Source: Sitta carolinensis (Eukaryota; Chordata; Aves; Passeriformes; Sittidae). From it: a stretch of 64,000 nt of DNA. The first letter of the stretch is position 1; each line of letters begins with the position of its first letter. Location of the stretch: positions 79,610,743 to 79,674,742 of the forward strand of contig CM063283.1 in NCBI GenBank assembly GCA_032173965.1, in the 5' to 3' direction. Both the position numbers and the translations under genes were made by a program. Below the pieces are notes generated by a model, which was not told where the DNA came from, made no database searches, and saw nothing but the letters and a program-made list of their open reading frames with translations. Of this stretch, positions 21,870 through 35,484 are shown in pieces.

Positions 21870-24170
21870 TTTTGTTAGTATGTACATATTATTTATTATA
21901 TTGATCATTTAAATTATGTTATAAGAAATAAATGAGAAAAAAAAGATATAAAGTGAAAATCTTATTAAAAAAAAAAAAGAAAATAATGAGATTCCAAAAT
22001 CTAGACATTTATATTTTTAAGTGAAGGAAAAAGTGTTGGAAGAAAAAATGAAAATGAACAAAAAAATTCAGTTGTTCAAAAAGTACTAAAAGGAAAGACA
22101 CTTTCATTCTGGTTTAGAAAATTATTTCTAATTTCCTACAATTGGACAATACTGATTTTCAGTTAAGAACAGTGGCAAAAATGTCCCCCAAAACAGACAG
22201 TTTTATAGCTTTCTTAGGTCACCTACAGATACCTTTAACAATAGTCTAATATGTTGTCTTAAACTGTGTGGGAAGGGTCAGAGTGTAGCAAGTCTAATTA
22301 TGTTAGTAGCAGAGAAGTTGGCTCTTATCAAGGTTGGTAACTGCAGCAAATTCAGAAAGTCATCCTGAGAAAGAAAAAAGGGCTCATTTTTTGTCCTTGT
22401 TTTTATTGGCATATATTATTAATATATATTTTGTCTTTATATATTTATCTTCTTGAAAATAAATGAATGAAATGTGTTCAGATTGCTAGTTTGTAGTGGG
22501 ACTTTTGCTTTGTACTCTGTAAAATGGTGCATTAAAACTCAAAAATGTCAGGTTTTGAGTCAATAGCTGTAGAATACATTACAAAAACTTCAGTGAATAG
22601 TAGTTGACATACTGAACAGAAAAGACTAAAATTGTCCTAAGACAGAACTGTAACTGAAATACCTTTTGGCCAGTTTGAATATATAAAATCCTGAAATAAA
22701 AGTTATTTCATTTCTCAGACAAAAACTGGAGACATAGTTTTGCTCAAGTTAAGAGATATCCTTTGTGTTGTGATGCAAAAGTCATAGGACAGGTCAGTAA
22801 TATAGGTTCAATGAACATGGTGCGTGTACCCTGGTAAATATTTTCTTAGAAACATTTAGACTAATTGCTTTTACTTAGAGTTTTCTGATTTAAATGTTCT
22901 CCAAGAAGCAATGTTGAAGCGTAATCCCATGAACCATTATCTTTCTTAAAACTGGCAGTAAATTTCCTGTGCCTATCCATATGAGGTGAGAGAGACAGAA
23001 GTTTGCCTTTTAACTGAGTCCCTTGTTTCCTCGCACAGCCTAGGAAATCTGCAAAGAAAATATATTCAGAAGCTTAGTGTCAAGCTTTTGAGCAGATGTT
23101 CTTTCTGCCTATACACCCCTCAGCAGATATCTCTGACTTTGTCTCCCCAGTCATCAGCTAAAAGCAAGATATGCAATATCTATACTCCTTTTCCTGCCAG
23201 CTATTACGTTTAAGCCCCATCCTACTCCTTCTCTCCACGGGGAGATGAGCAAAGACTTAGAAGAGTAGCCAAAGGCTATAAATTCCTGGAAGGACACTGA
23301 AGTGTCAATACCAAAACAGAATGGAAAAATGTAAAAGAAGAGCCTAAGGATAAAGGCACAGAGTAAGAGATACTGAAGATGGACAGGACTGAAGAGGCAA
23401 TGGAGAAAGATAATATTTTAAGTGCTGGAGAGTAGAAGAGGCAGAGTTTAACAACAAAACATTTCAAAACTAGTGAAACAAAAACACAGAGCACAATTAT
23501 GACCTCAAAAAATACTTGGATTTTGACCAAATTCATAAAGCTGGAAGTATGTTACTTGAATGCAATTACATTTATTGGGGAAGTGTTTGTATGTCTGCAG
23601 GAAGAATAATTTCTGATCCTGAATCTTTTCAGCTATAAATCACAGCTTTGCAAAAGGAATTTTGTCCTCTCAAATACAGCTGTACCATCTAATTGTTAGG
23701 AGTCAGTCACTGGCATGAAGTTTATTTTGCTGAGACAGTTTCTGATTCATTGGAAAGGGCAAGAATCAGGCTTCTGACTATGGAATCAGAATAGCTGCTA
23801 ACAAGGGAGACTGGGTGGCAAAAAGACTGTGTGCAGGGGGTTGGGTACTCATGGGCAAAAGCATGAATCTGTTTACAAGTGGGATGCATAGCTACTTAGA
23901 TTAATTCCATCCAGAATTATGGTGTACTTAGAGAAGGAGGTGCTGGCAAATAACAATTAAAGGAAGGAAGGCTGCCTAGAAAACAGAAATAAAAGTATAT
24001 TCTAAATCACATTTTCCAAAGATCTGAGGATTTGTTTAGATGCCATTTCAGTTTTGAGATGGAGACTTCCTGTAAAGCTAGATGTTTATGAGAAAAAAAG
24101 TAGACTGGGGAGGTGGCGAAAGAGCGTATGTAGGGAAGGGATGCAAATTGAGTGAAAAGTGTGCTTACCA
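21870..24170. other. Unique AT-rich stretch, about 2.3 kb
   Basis: No gene or recognised repeat. The minus-strand frame 23276-23536 is hydrophobic but has no splice or domain support. Confidence 0.55.
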
Positions 24171-24272
24171 AAAAAGTGGGAGGCCAGTGTTCAGTTTTCT
24201 CTTGAGTCTGAGGAGATTCAAACTCACATCTGCAGGAGCTTAAGGTAATTCCTTAATCACTAGGCTGGAGTG
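24171..24272 (-). mobile_element. Ancient tRNA-derived SINE fragment
   Basis: On the minus strand a tRNA-like head is visible. A box-A-like GCCTAGTGATTAAGG (24251-24265) precedes a box-B-like GAGTTTGAATCTCC (24212-24225), which matches GTTCRAATC apart from a C-to-T change. Downstream, GAACACTGGCCTCCCAC (24177-24193) resembles the tail that follows this head in old sauropsid/amniote repeats. Spacing between the boxes is as in tRNA promoters. The family name is left open and no target duplication is visible. Confidence 0.55.
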
Positions 24273-27238
24273 TAATTAGATGACATGTGCATTTACATTA
24301 TATAGTTAAAGACTGAGGCAGCTTACCACCATCTAAGTGCTTGGTGCCAAAAAGTAACAAGTCCAGGATTTTTCGTTCTTATGTTCTCTCTGACCATCTG
24401 CTTTGTATGAAGAAAAATAATATCTGATTGCAATGGATTTAAAGTTATCATTCTCCTACTGATGCGCAAGTTATTCAAACAAGTAAAGAAAAGTCTTGAC
24501 ACTTTCATGAATTTAATCGAATCCCACTGATGTCAAGGGGATTTATCATGCACTGGACTGAGGTTTAGGAAATAATACTTATCTCTACAGTTTCCAGCCA
24601 ATAGTAAGGAGATTTTGCCTTCAGTTGCAAATGGATTAACGGCAAAATGCTTTCAGGCATTCGATACTGATTCCTTTTGTGGCAGGCTAATGAGCTCAGC
24701 CCTCACAAAGTGGTCTCAGGACATTATTTTTAAGTTAGCAACTCAGCGGTGTCTGAGCATTATATGGACAGCTGTTGTAAAGGGTCACAAAGCCCTGTCA
24801 AAACAGCAGTCTTCATCTTCTTTTTTTTGAAACAATAAATTAAACAGGACTCTCTTCCAAACAATCTGCAGGCAAGGCTTTCACAGACTGTGTCAATTAA
24901 ATAACAGTATATTTGTTGACAGAGTCACAGCAACCACTTTCTTGCTTGTCCTCACTGTTTAAGGTGCTCCTGCTCCACTCTATTACTTGCAAAGTGACTT
25001 AATCTGTGATGAGCTATACTTTTACTTACATTCCTTGCCTCTTGCCCCCACCCCTCCCTTCTAATTATTATTCAAATATCAGGATTTAAATCAGTAGGAA
25101 GGTATTGGAGTAGTTCTACCATCAACAGCTTTACTTTTCCTGTACAGTGTCGTTGTGGTAAACATAGCATGTTAGAGGGCTGACAGAATATTATCTGAGA
25201 GGAAATTAAAATGCCACAGTTAGGAATAAAAACCATTTCCAATTAAATAGGAGAAAGTTTAAACTAGTCTAAAACATGAATGAAATAACTCAAAGGTGAT
25301 TTTCGAAAATGTTTAAGAAGATCTGAGGAGAAATTCTTAAAACCTTCTCTGGAAATTAGGATTAATTACCAATTAAATTACCAATTCTAAATTTGCTTTT
25401 AGTCTCTGTGTCCTCTTCTGGTATTCCAAGTTTTTACCTTTAACCTGTTTCTCTCCTGCTGCTTACCACTTAGTCTCATATCAATTTTATTTCACACTCC
25501 TCCCTTTTAGATTTTTTTTGGTGTTGCCCTTGTTTTCACTTCTAACGATCACTTTACTGTATGTTTTTCTGTTCCTGTGTAATTTAAGCAGTCTTTTGCT
25601 TTTGCATATGTCTACATGGTTCTTCTCTCCATAAATTTTTTCTTATTTTGCATTTTTTCTATTCCCATTGTTGCCTCACACTTACATGCAACTTTTCATT
25701 TCTTCCATTTCTATCTTTGTTTTCTCACGAGCTGTAAATTTTTTAAACACCTTGGAGGCTAAAACCTCCCTGGAAACCACCTAAAAAAGCATTTAGATCT
25801 ATAAGTTTATGAATGTGCAGCTGAAATGTCAGATGATTTGAAACATACTGGCAGCAGACTGATGGTTATGGCAGTGCAACAGCAAAATATATTGAGATTC
25901 TATGTAAAATGTAGGTCCTCCTGTGAGATTTTTACAGGCAGTTTCCACCTTTATGGATAGCAAAATTAACCTCCACCACAGCTTATCTTCCAATGACAAC
26001 ACACTGTGTGAAAGACCTACCAATCTGTCTTTTATATGAACCTTTCAGAAGTTTCTACTATTATATTTTTATTAATTTTTAAATGCTCATAGAAAAATTT
26101 CTGAGCTTAACCATCATATAGTTGTGTACAATATATTTTATATCAGGACCCTGAGCTATTACTCAATAAACTTGCTTAATACAGAACTAGGCTGTATACT
26201 GGAAAGTAATGCAGTGTTTTAGAACAAGCTGTGTTCTTCCTCAAAGCAACTCACAGACATTGAAGTAATTAAGAATTTTCATTGCCAGCCAGAGGCTACT
26301 TCACCACTTTTGGTGGTGTTAGTTGGGGGTCAAAAACAATTCAGCTTTATGAGCTTCCAATAAGTTAGTAACTTCTCAGAAGTTTCTTTCCTCACAATCT
26401 GCCAAGCTGTATTTGGAATTTTCTTACATCTTTTCAGCCGAATAATGTAATAAATAACTTTTTTTCAACACTGCAAAATAATATTTTAAGAAGAGATAAC
26501 TCTACCCCTGACACTGTACAGGAACTCCCCTCAAGCATGATCACTGTTCAGATTCTAAGAATCAAGTGTTTTCTGATTGTCTCATGTTTGTACCCAAAAA
26601 TGCTGATGGCATTAAAAAAATGGCTTTATCTTTTATTAAGGCTTTGTCTTTTAAGACACAAGAAAACTATGATTATTAATTTTGTCTCTGCACTTAAAAT
26701 TATCCATATCTTCAGTTTTAAATATACACAGAGACACATAACATAAAAGTATTCCAGTGAATAGTCTGAAAAGTGTAAGATCAAACAAATAAATAAGTCT
26801 TTAGAATAACTATTTTTTAGTAGCAATATAAATAAATTGAATAAATAAGTAGGCATTAAAATTCTCAGAGGCTGCCTGCAATCTGTCAGCTAAGGTGAAA
26901 GTCACAAAAATCATGCAATGCCCACTAATAAAATAGAAAAATGCTAGTCTTAGTGTTATAAACCATTTTTCCAGTCATTTAAGGGCTGTAAACAAGACAG
27001 GATGCATTCATTTGTGGACTTCAGCACGTATTTTGTCTTGGGAAGTTAAAAAATTCTATCACAATACTAGGAGTAGGAAGGCATGTAGTTGAATAAATCC
27101 CTTGCTCTGTTACTGCAGGTCAGAAAGAAATCAGTGCTTGCATTTATGAACAAAATTTCTCTAAAGATCATATTTCCATCAAACGTATTTCAAGACTGCA
27201 TTGAAATACAATAGAATCCATTTGTGCCAGAAAACCTG
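24273..27238. other. Unique AT-rich stretch, about 3 kb
   Basis: No gene recognised. The part at 24500-25010 is more complex and less AT-rich than its surroundings and might be a conserved non-coding element. Its start (CCCACTGATGTCAAGGGGAT) resembles phrases in very old amniote repeats. Frames at 24615-24830, 25829-26023 and 26537-26856 show no domains. Confidence 0.5.
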
Positions 27239-27605
27239 ATATAGAATCATAGAATCATTAAGGTTGGAAAATGCTTCCAAGATCATTGAGTCCAGTCTCT
27301 GACTGATCACCACATTCAATCATTTCCTGAGCAGTTCCAGGGATGGTAATTTTACCACTTCCCAGGACAGCACGTTCCAATGCCTAACCACCCTTCCCAT
27401 AAAACATTTTCCTGATGTTCATCCTGAACCTCAGCTTGAGGCCATTTTCTCTTGTCCTGTTGCTGGCTGCCTGGGAAAAGAGGCCAACCCTCACCTGGCT
27501 AAAGCCTCATTTCAGGTGGTTGTAGAGAGCAATAAGGTCTCCCCTGAGCCTCCTTTTCTCCAGGCTGAGCAACCCCAGCTCTCTCAGCTGCTCCTCATAT
27601 GACTT
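27239..27605 (-). mobile_element. CR1 LINE 3' end, 5'-truncated
   Basis: The plus strand opens with the 3' tail ATAGAATCATAGAATCATTA and AAGGTTGGAAAATGC. It continues with GTTCCAATGCCTAACCACC, TTTTCCTGATGTTCATCC, TCTTGTCCTGTTGCTGGC and AGGTCTCCCCTGAGCCTCC, and ends at CAGCTGCTCCTCATATGACT. All of these are reversed CR1 3' phrases, so the element lies on the minus strand. It is one of the best preserved copies in the window. Confidence 0.95.
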
Positions 27606-28872
27606 ACAGAGGGTATTTCCAAACAAGCAACAGGTAAAGATCATAGAGTTTCATATACATAATCTGTTTTATTCATTGTTTGCACAAGACCCTCGTCCAT
27701 TTGCACTATCATTTATAAACAGCCTCTAAATACTATTTTCCTGTTTTGTTCATTTATGGGGCCTTTTTGTGGGAGGAGGTGAACGTTCATGTTTTATGAA
27801 TGTGCATCCAAAGTGGTAATAACGTGTAAGATCTGTCTTTCTGTTAGTCATCCTAATTTCCTTGTGAGAAGACAGTGCATTTCTAAAGTAGTTTCTTGGT
27901 GTATTTTGTTTATTTGTCAGTGAATTATATGGAAATACTTGAGAACTCAGTCGAGGAGGATTTTAATTTTTTGTGTAAATAAAGAAAAACAAACAAACAA
28001 CAGACCCAAAAAACCCTGAAAAAATCAGCAAAATAATTCAAAACCTCTGGGAGTCATAAATTGCCTATGGCAGAAGCTTTTTCCTGGTCACAGAAAGCCA
28101 CTTGTTTCTTTCAGAAAGAATCTTGAGTCCATTTTAAGGGCTTGAAGACCAGAGTGGAAAAAAAAGCAAAATTTGAACTGTTCTCACAAAAAAACCAGCT
28201 GCTATTAGCAATGTAAATTCTAAAACCATTGGAAGCTGAAAAATGATAGATGAAGTTCTAGGCATTATCTTTATGCAAGGCAGATTTGGCAGGCAGTCTG
28301 TGTTTACTTGAAGAGTGATGTATAATTTCATTGTGATGCTGATTCTTCTTAGAACAAAAATAAAGTACAATCTGAATAATTGCCTGTTAATTGAGCTGTC
28401 ATATATCCCATGTAAGACATTTGTTTGCTTATTTTTAAGTGCATGCCTCTCTGCAAGCACAAATTTGAGAACTTTCCTGCTGTGGAAACTATGGGAAAAT
28501 ACAATTGAAATACAATTCACTTTCTATGAGATCTGTAATATGGGGAAGGCAAGCATAGAAGCTGAAGCAGCTATCAACCTGGCAAAAATTATAATGAAGA
28601 TAAAAAAGCCTCAGAGTGAGGAAATACAGACAAAACTATGGCAAGTCAAAAAAGAAGAGGACCTGAGAGAGAAATCCAAATAGAATGTGGCATACAGTGG
28701 CACAAAAGAAAGAGGATATATTTATTCTATTCATAAAAGCATGAAGAGTACAGAAAAATATGAATAGCTTGGTAAGGATGGAAGCCAAAGAAAAATTATT
28801 AAAACAATTGCTAAAAATAATAGGAAAAAATCAAGCTTGTCTGCCAAAACATATTTTATACAGATACTTACA
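27606..28872. other. Unique AT-rich stretch, about 1.3 kb
   Basis: No recognised repeat or gene. Two of the longest open frames in the window overlap here on opposite strands (28134-28520 minus, 128 codons; 28315-28683 plus, 122 codons). Neither has a recognisable domain, signal peptide or splice context, and two unrelated long frames in one place argue for a local shortage of stops, not a gene. Confidence 0.5.
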
Positions 28873-29134
28873 TCCTGGAATCATAGGATATGCTGAGTTG
28901 GAAGAGACCCACAAGGATCATTGAGTCCAAATCCTGGCTCTGTGTACAGGACCATTTCCAAGAGTGCCACCACATGCCTGAGGGTTTTATTCAAATACTG
29001 TCTGAACTCTGCCAGGCTGGTGCTGTGATCATTTTCCTGAGGAGCATGTTCCAGTGCTCAAGCACCTTCTGGGTGAAAAACCATTTCCAGATTTCCAGCC
29101 TAAACTTTCCCCAACTCAGCTTCATGCTATGGTC
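28873..29134 (-). mobile_element. CR1 LINE 3' end, 5'-truncated
   Basis: Reversed CR1 3' end: CTGGAATCATAGGATATGCT, then GAGTTGGAAGAGACCC, AAGGATCATTGAGTCCAA, ATGTTCCAGTGCTCAAGCAC and CTTTCCCCAACTCAGCTTCA. It is the same subfamily as 7673-8005 and 56893-57992. The 129-codon plus-strand frame at 28890-29279 is an antisense reading of this copy. Confidence 0.93.
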
Positions 29135-29737
29135 AAAAATAATTCAGCTGAATGGTAACCTGGTATTAAAATCTGTTGGCAAATTTTCTTTTAGCTTGAA
29201 CAGTACCTTGCTTTCATCCTCCTTAAAACACACATTGAATTGGTTTGTGATGTTATTCATGAAAGGCTGTGCTTTCTGATTACACGTGTGTATATATATG
29301 CATACATATACATGATTTTTATTGTGACCTGCATTACTGATCCAAAAATTTAATCTATTACAAAAGCTTCTTAATATTCCAAGATCCAGCAAAGAGTTCA
29401 ACAAATTATTTCCTAAAGATTTCTTTCCATTATACAGTTCTGCCTAAAGTGCATATTGCTTGGCAGGTTTTCATTACAGTTGCTCTCCAGATCATGCTCT
29501 TAACATGGCTTTCTGTAAAAGATTGCATAAGTCTTGTCTTAATATGCTTGATCAGCTTTTCATGTTCTTCCACATGAGGTATTATTAATAAATAACATCA
29601 GCATTATTTTCCTGTTGAATTGAAAACACATGAAACAACAAAATTAATTCTGTTGTCTATAGCTACTTTTTATCACAGTCTAATATCATTAAATGCATTA
29701 AAGTCTTTATTTTCCTCAAGGAAAGTTCCAAAGGATG
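29135..29737. other. Unique AT-rich stretch
   Basis: About 0.6 kb of AT-rich sequence, including a short alternating TG/TA run near 29285-29310. No gene or repeat family recognised. Confidence 0.55.
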
Positions 29738-30050
29738 TGTCCTGGTTTTGGCTGGGATAAAGTTAATTTTATTCCTAGGAGCTGGTATAGTGTTGTGGTT
29801 TTGATTTAGTATGAGAACAACGTTGAAAACACAAGGATGTTGCTCATTAGTGTTTATCTTTGGTCAAGAACTGTTCAGTTCCCCATGCTCAGACAGTGAA
29901 CAGGTGCACAAAACTACAGGAAGGAACATATACAGGACAGATGACCTGAACTGGCCAAGGGGGTATTCCATACAGGATATCACCTGCAGTATATAAACTT
30001 GGAGGGGATGATTTCTGCTCAGGGATGGGCTGGAAAGTCTTGCAGGTTTT
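29738..30050 (+). mobile_element. Endogenous retrovirus LTR, 3' part missing
   Basis: It begins TGTCCTGGTTTTGGCTGG and follows the avian LTR family shared with 37246-37830 and 46563-47149 through GAGCTGGTATAGTGTTGTGG, CAAGAACTGTTCAG, CTGAACTGGCCAAGGGGGTA and TTCCATAC. A clear TATA box, TATATAAA, lies at 29990-29997. Similarity fades near 30050, before the polyadenylation region, so R/U5 is missing. The element could be truncated by deletion. There is no retroviral coding sequence beside it. Confidence 0.85.
29990..29997 (+). promoter_or_regulatory. TATA box of the LTR fragment
   Basis: TATATAAA follows GGATATCACCTGCAG at the position where this LTR family carries its core promoter. The copy at 37246 has a degenerate version (TGTGTAAAC). 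Confidence 0.6.
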
Positions 30051-32518
30051 AATGGAAATTTAATTTCCTTTGCATTTCTTCCAGTTTTAGCATATTCTTC
30101 TGGTATTTTTATATAAAAAATTTCCCAGTCCCAAATTAGAAGAAAATGTAATTTGCCTCCCCCTTCCTTGTATGCAAAAAGCTTTCTCTTAGGTTCACTT
30201 ATTAACTTCTCCCTATGTCTATCTATTACTACCTGAAAACTTGACTATTAATCTTTCAGATTGTGTAGTTTGTTTTTTTTTTGATGAGACATTGCATCTT
30301 CCTACAGCAAGTTACCAAAAAAGTAATTTCTTGTTTCTGATCATGCATCCCCACCCGCGAGAAGCTTGTTTTCAAGAGGAAGAGGAACAGGAACAACTTA
30401 TTACAGTTAGTTTTAATAAAATAAGCAAACAAACAAAAAAACCTTTATTGTTATCTTTAGGATACTAATTCTGAGGGGAATCAAAGGTTCAGCATATCCT
30501 GGTATGTTTGGATACAAATGTGACTATAAAAATGCTTGTGAAATGCAGACTTAGAGTAATGTTGACACCAATTGAAATACAATCAGAGGAAGTGTCGCAA
30601 ATAAACTTCTGTCTTCCTTAGGTCATGAAACTTTTGTTTCCAAGATCTTGAATTCAGAATAAGTATGTATATGAATACAAATGCACGAAATTATTAAAGA
30701 AATAATCAAGATTTCTGAGGTTTGTTATTTTTAGATGCTTTCTCACTAGACAAACTATGAATAAGTTAATATAAATACAAGGACTATTCAGGAAGAAAAA
30801 GAAAGTGGTTCAGCACAAGTAGTAATCAAGGCTAGTTATATCTTTTATTTGGCTGAAATTTGCAGATTTTAAAATATATTTCCATCAACACAGGTTTGCA
30901 CCTGTGCATGGGTTGCATTTGTAGCTGTTCTTACCCTCTTTATTGGAAATGTGATAAAGACATGAAATGAAAATAATGAATATTCACATAAAATATAACT
31001 CAAGAATTTTTTTGGAAAATGTCTTTGAAACCTAGTCCTTCCAAAGCTACTCTGATAAACTAGAAGTCTGTTACAGACAGTATAGCTGTGATAGATAGAT
31101 GTGAGAAGACCTTTACTGCTTACATGGTCCTTAATTTAAGATTTTCAGCCAGGAATTTTTAGCTATAGTGTAAAGCAGAGAGTAGTTAAATGCACACGTA
31201 TTAAATAAGTAAATGGAATTTCATGTGTTTCTGTGAATACTAAATTACTGTTTTATTTTTAAAGTATCTGTGTGTCAAACATATCTTTCTAGGGTTACTG
31301 TTGACCTGTTCATTCACCAGTGTAAGCATATGCCATCCTCACCAGGGGTATTATTGAGGATAAAGAATATTCCTTACTTATAAGATATCTTTATATTTTT
31401 TAATTATTCAACATTTGTTACTGCAGGTTGTATTTTTCCACTTCTCATGTATCTTCCTGGGTTACCAGCATGCATGTTGTTATGAACAAGATCAAACAAA
31501 TTGTGGTTTATACGGAAAGCTGTGTTGTTCCATGAGGTAAAGCAGTGTGCAGCAAAATTCTGTATCACAGTGTATCAGTCAGAAATCTTTTAAGCTTATA
31601 AAATCTTTTAAACTTAATCTTTTAATACTTATGAAGACCTCCATAGTGCCATCTTTTGCTGAATTAAAATTTATTCTTTTAGGCATGAACTTGTTCTTAA
31701 GCTGTAGAAAATGGGAGGAATTTGTTCAAATGGAATTTTTAATATTAACACAAAATATCAGCTGAAATAGTGCTTAATTCTGTGCTTGTCTGATGTTATA
31801 TTCATGTGATAAAAATTAATATAGATTTATGCATAAATATATAGTAAATAATATAAGGAGATACATCTATTTGCTTTTACAGTAGGACATTCTAAACTTG
31901 TTTAGTTAATTTCTATTCTATGTAGAGCAAATCAGCAATCAGTCCATGAGTTTTAATAGAGGGTGATAGGGAAAAATAAAACAGAGTCTGATGTTACAAA
32001 TTGCAGGGCACAAAATAGCCAGCTCTGTCGGTCATATTGCCTTGGATTACTTTTTAACTTGCTTACCTCCTAATTTTCTTCACATGGTGAGCCTTTATGA
32101 CTTAGTTTTTGCTGAGTTTCAACTGAAAACAAAGAGGAAAGAAAAAAAAATAATTTTTAAGGGATTTACTTGCACTCCTCTCCAGGAGGCAACACTCCTA
32201 GGTTGAGAAATAGTTCTCTAAAGAACTGGGAATTGAGTATTCTTAATCCACTAGATGTTACAATGACCAACACTCCAAGGAGCTGCCTTGTTTCCATTAA
32301 AACTTCTATTTTGTGAAACATTTGAGTGTGTGTGTGTGTATGTGCTTGTGTTCCTAAAGAACAAAACTTACTTTGAATGTAAGTTCAAAGTCTGTCACAG
32401 GAGGAGTTTTAGCTATGTGTGTGGTTCATGTAGATAAATCATTCCCTTTCAGAACATTCATTAAAATAACTAGAATTATTCTCTTTGGGCTGATGTATTA
32501 AAGTGAGCTGAAGAGCAC

Positions 32519-32537
32519 AAAAAAAAAAAAAAAAAAA
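32519..32537. repeat. Homopolymer A19
   Basis: Nineteen consecutive A in unique AT-rich sequence. Confidence 0.9.
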
Positions 32538-35484
32538 GTGGAAATTTTTCTTCTTTTTTTTTATTGCAATGATAATTAATATACAATTAATTTAAAGAGA
32601 AAATTAATATAAAAATTACTTCAATTAAAACTGCAAAGAGCTGGTTTAATTTAGCATCCTCATATAATTCTCCAAATGTGTTATTGTTGGTAAAGACCTA
32701 CCATTCAGAAACTGTGAATCAAACAATTTTTCAAAATTAGTTTTAAGTCCGTAAGGGCAGATGGCAAATGTAATTATACTCAGGCAGGGCTCATATAAGA
32801 TATTAGACTGAATTTCAGAGTACTGTGTCTTTGCAAAAGAGCAGGCAGGATTTATTTTTTTAACATTCTAATAATTTAGTTGCTCAAATGTTATGGTAAC
32901 AGAGCATTCTCACCTCCCACTGACATCAACGGACATGGAAGGTGGAGATCATCATGCACTACCACCCCCATCATTTGGCATCTGTTATCCCATCTTTGGG
33001 ATATGTGTCATGCTATACTAGAAGAAATCCAGGATTTCTGAAGGTTACAAAAAGTAGTGAGCATGAAAGAGCTTGACTACATATCACCATGATGGAAGCT
33101 CTGTTTTCCAGTTCTTCCTCATAACAAAGTCTCTGTTTTACACCATCGCAGTTTCACACAGGCTTTAGGACTCTGGGAATCCATGACACTTACTTGTGGA
33201 AACAGGCACCTGACTGCTCCCTCTCTTTTATCCACGAATCTCACTTATTTTTTTCATACTGGTAGAACTGGTTCTTCTAGGTCACTGCATCTTTGCCTAA
33301 TTTATTCCCCTCTGATATCCATGCGACATCAGTTTCATCCCACTCAGCCCAAAGTGGTGTTCTGTTAGATATAGCTATAAACATTCACTTTGAAAAGAAT
33401 TAATAAGCTGAAGTCTGTACCCAAAGTAATTACTTGGTTTATAGCTGTAATCCTAGCTAGATAGGTAGTCCCACAGAATCATTTCACACAAAATTGCAAT
33501 CTGCAGTTAATCACAGGAAAAGAAATGGGACTTTAAACATGCTGTTTTATTTTGTGCTTTTTCCCACCCACACATTGTTATTGCTCTTCTGACCAATATT
33601 TGCGTGTGTCAGAACCTGAAATTTTAATTCCCAGTCAGGTACAAAAATGCCTTTGTTTCCTTGGCGTAAGTGAATTGGCCAAGTTGCCAAAATTTGGAAC
33701 CTTTGAATTGTTCCTCCTTTAGCTGTTTGCAGCATGCAATACATGTACATGTTATAAATATTGAAGTACTCATAAATTGTGTTACATTAAAAAAAATTCC
33801 TCTTTGGAGAATTAGGTATGAAAAACTCACCCTTATTAATTTTCTTCATTATATACATATTAGTCTTCCCCAATAAAAATAACCTTATCATGAACAAGCA
33901 ACAAAACCCAAGGAAACCCAAATAACTTCATTTCAAATCTGAATATGAAATTCAGTTTATTTTAAGAACCTAAAATCCACAAGTACAGAATGCATGAAAA
34001 TAAGATTTAATTCCTTCCTCTTTCTAATATGATTGTTGTAAAATGTTACAATTATTAATCATTTTTTATTGTCAAGAGAGTCATGGCACTTTACTAACAG
34101 GAGAATAAGGCCAGTGTCATGGTCACATACTGTGTTTTGACAACTATGCATCATCTGAGTCTCATTGATCTCCTGTGTGCTTGCAACAGTATTTTAATTT
34201 TGATTAATTCAACTCCACTGTGGTCTGGGTCAAGCTGAATTCTTTCACAATTGCTGCGCATTTGTGTTTCCCCAACCACAGACCTGCTGTCTGAATTCTA
34301 CCCTTTCAGCTTCTGTCACTCTTTCCACCTCACCTTATTGTGCCAATAAATTTGGCTGTGCAAAAGGAAGAGCAGGTGAATATAAATACATGTAGCATAG
34401 CAGCAGAAGTAGAATTATGTGAATTTAGATATTATCTTTAGATAATACTCTTTATTCCACTGAACAACCTTATGACCCTGATTGTTTCAAAGGAAGTAGA
34501 CGCTGTAATTTGTGTCACACTCAAGCATGACTTTCCAAGAGACATGAGAAAGGAATTCTGGGAGAGAACTAAGAAGGGCTTGTCCAAGACATGCTTTGAT
34601 TTGTCTTATAGTTATGAAGTGTACAGAAAGTTTATTAAACACTTCCGTCAAATTTTTGACATGCCAGTTAATGGAAAGTTGAAATTTTTCCTTAGAACAC
34701 CCATGTCTTTGCAGCAAGACCTTCTGGATTTGAAGTCAGGACAAATACGAACCACAGAAAATGAAAATGTGGCACAATAGAAACTAGCTTATATTGGGAC
34801 TCAATTGAGAGGAAAAAACATTACTCTTGAGCAACTTATTTGTTCCATGAAAAGCAAAATGTATAAAAAAACCTAGTAGACTCTCTTTTCTCCCAAAATT
34901 TCCTACTTAATTTCTTGTTAAAGATCACTGTCTGCATAATATGAAAGCTATTAAATGGTTGACATTTTAAATGAGTAATCTCTAATTGTATTATTGAAAT
35001 CATTATACAAGTCAGTGGATTATTAATGCTCTAGTGGACTTTTGGGTTGCCGAGTGGGAGAAACCTGGCAGAATGGTCTTTACTATGAGGAAATGCAATT
35101 ATGAAAGATGACAAAGCTGAGGAAAAAAGTGATGGCATTACTACAAAACTCCTTTCTTGCTGTAACTTTCTGGTTTAGTACCTTTGCTGTGAACAAGTTA
35201 GTAAATAGTTTATTAGCAAGGTACAAATGTAATGTTCAGTAGAAAGAAATATACAGCTTCATCAAAACCCTAAAGAGTACATTTATAGGTAACTGCAAAT
35301 TAGAATGGTACAAATAAGATATATATTAGGCTTACTTCTCAATTGATGAGAGATAATATACATCTTTAGTTATTTTAACAAATTATTTTTGATTCTGTCT
35401 GTTCCCATTCCCCTTTCTAAAAATGTATTATTTCAAAGCCATGAAGACAAAATAGATTAAAATCCTACAAGTATCTTCTCTTAG

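Noticed and set aside
34472..34780. 102-codon plus-strand frame with ordinary amino-acid composition
   Set aside because: No recognisable domain, no splice or promoter context, and the opposite strand is open over much of it. Several frames of this length are expected by chance in 64 kb of AT-rich DNA.
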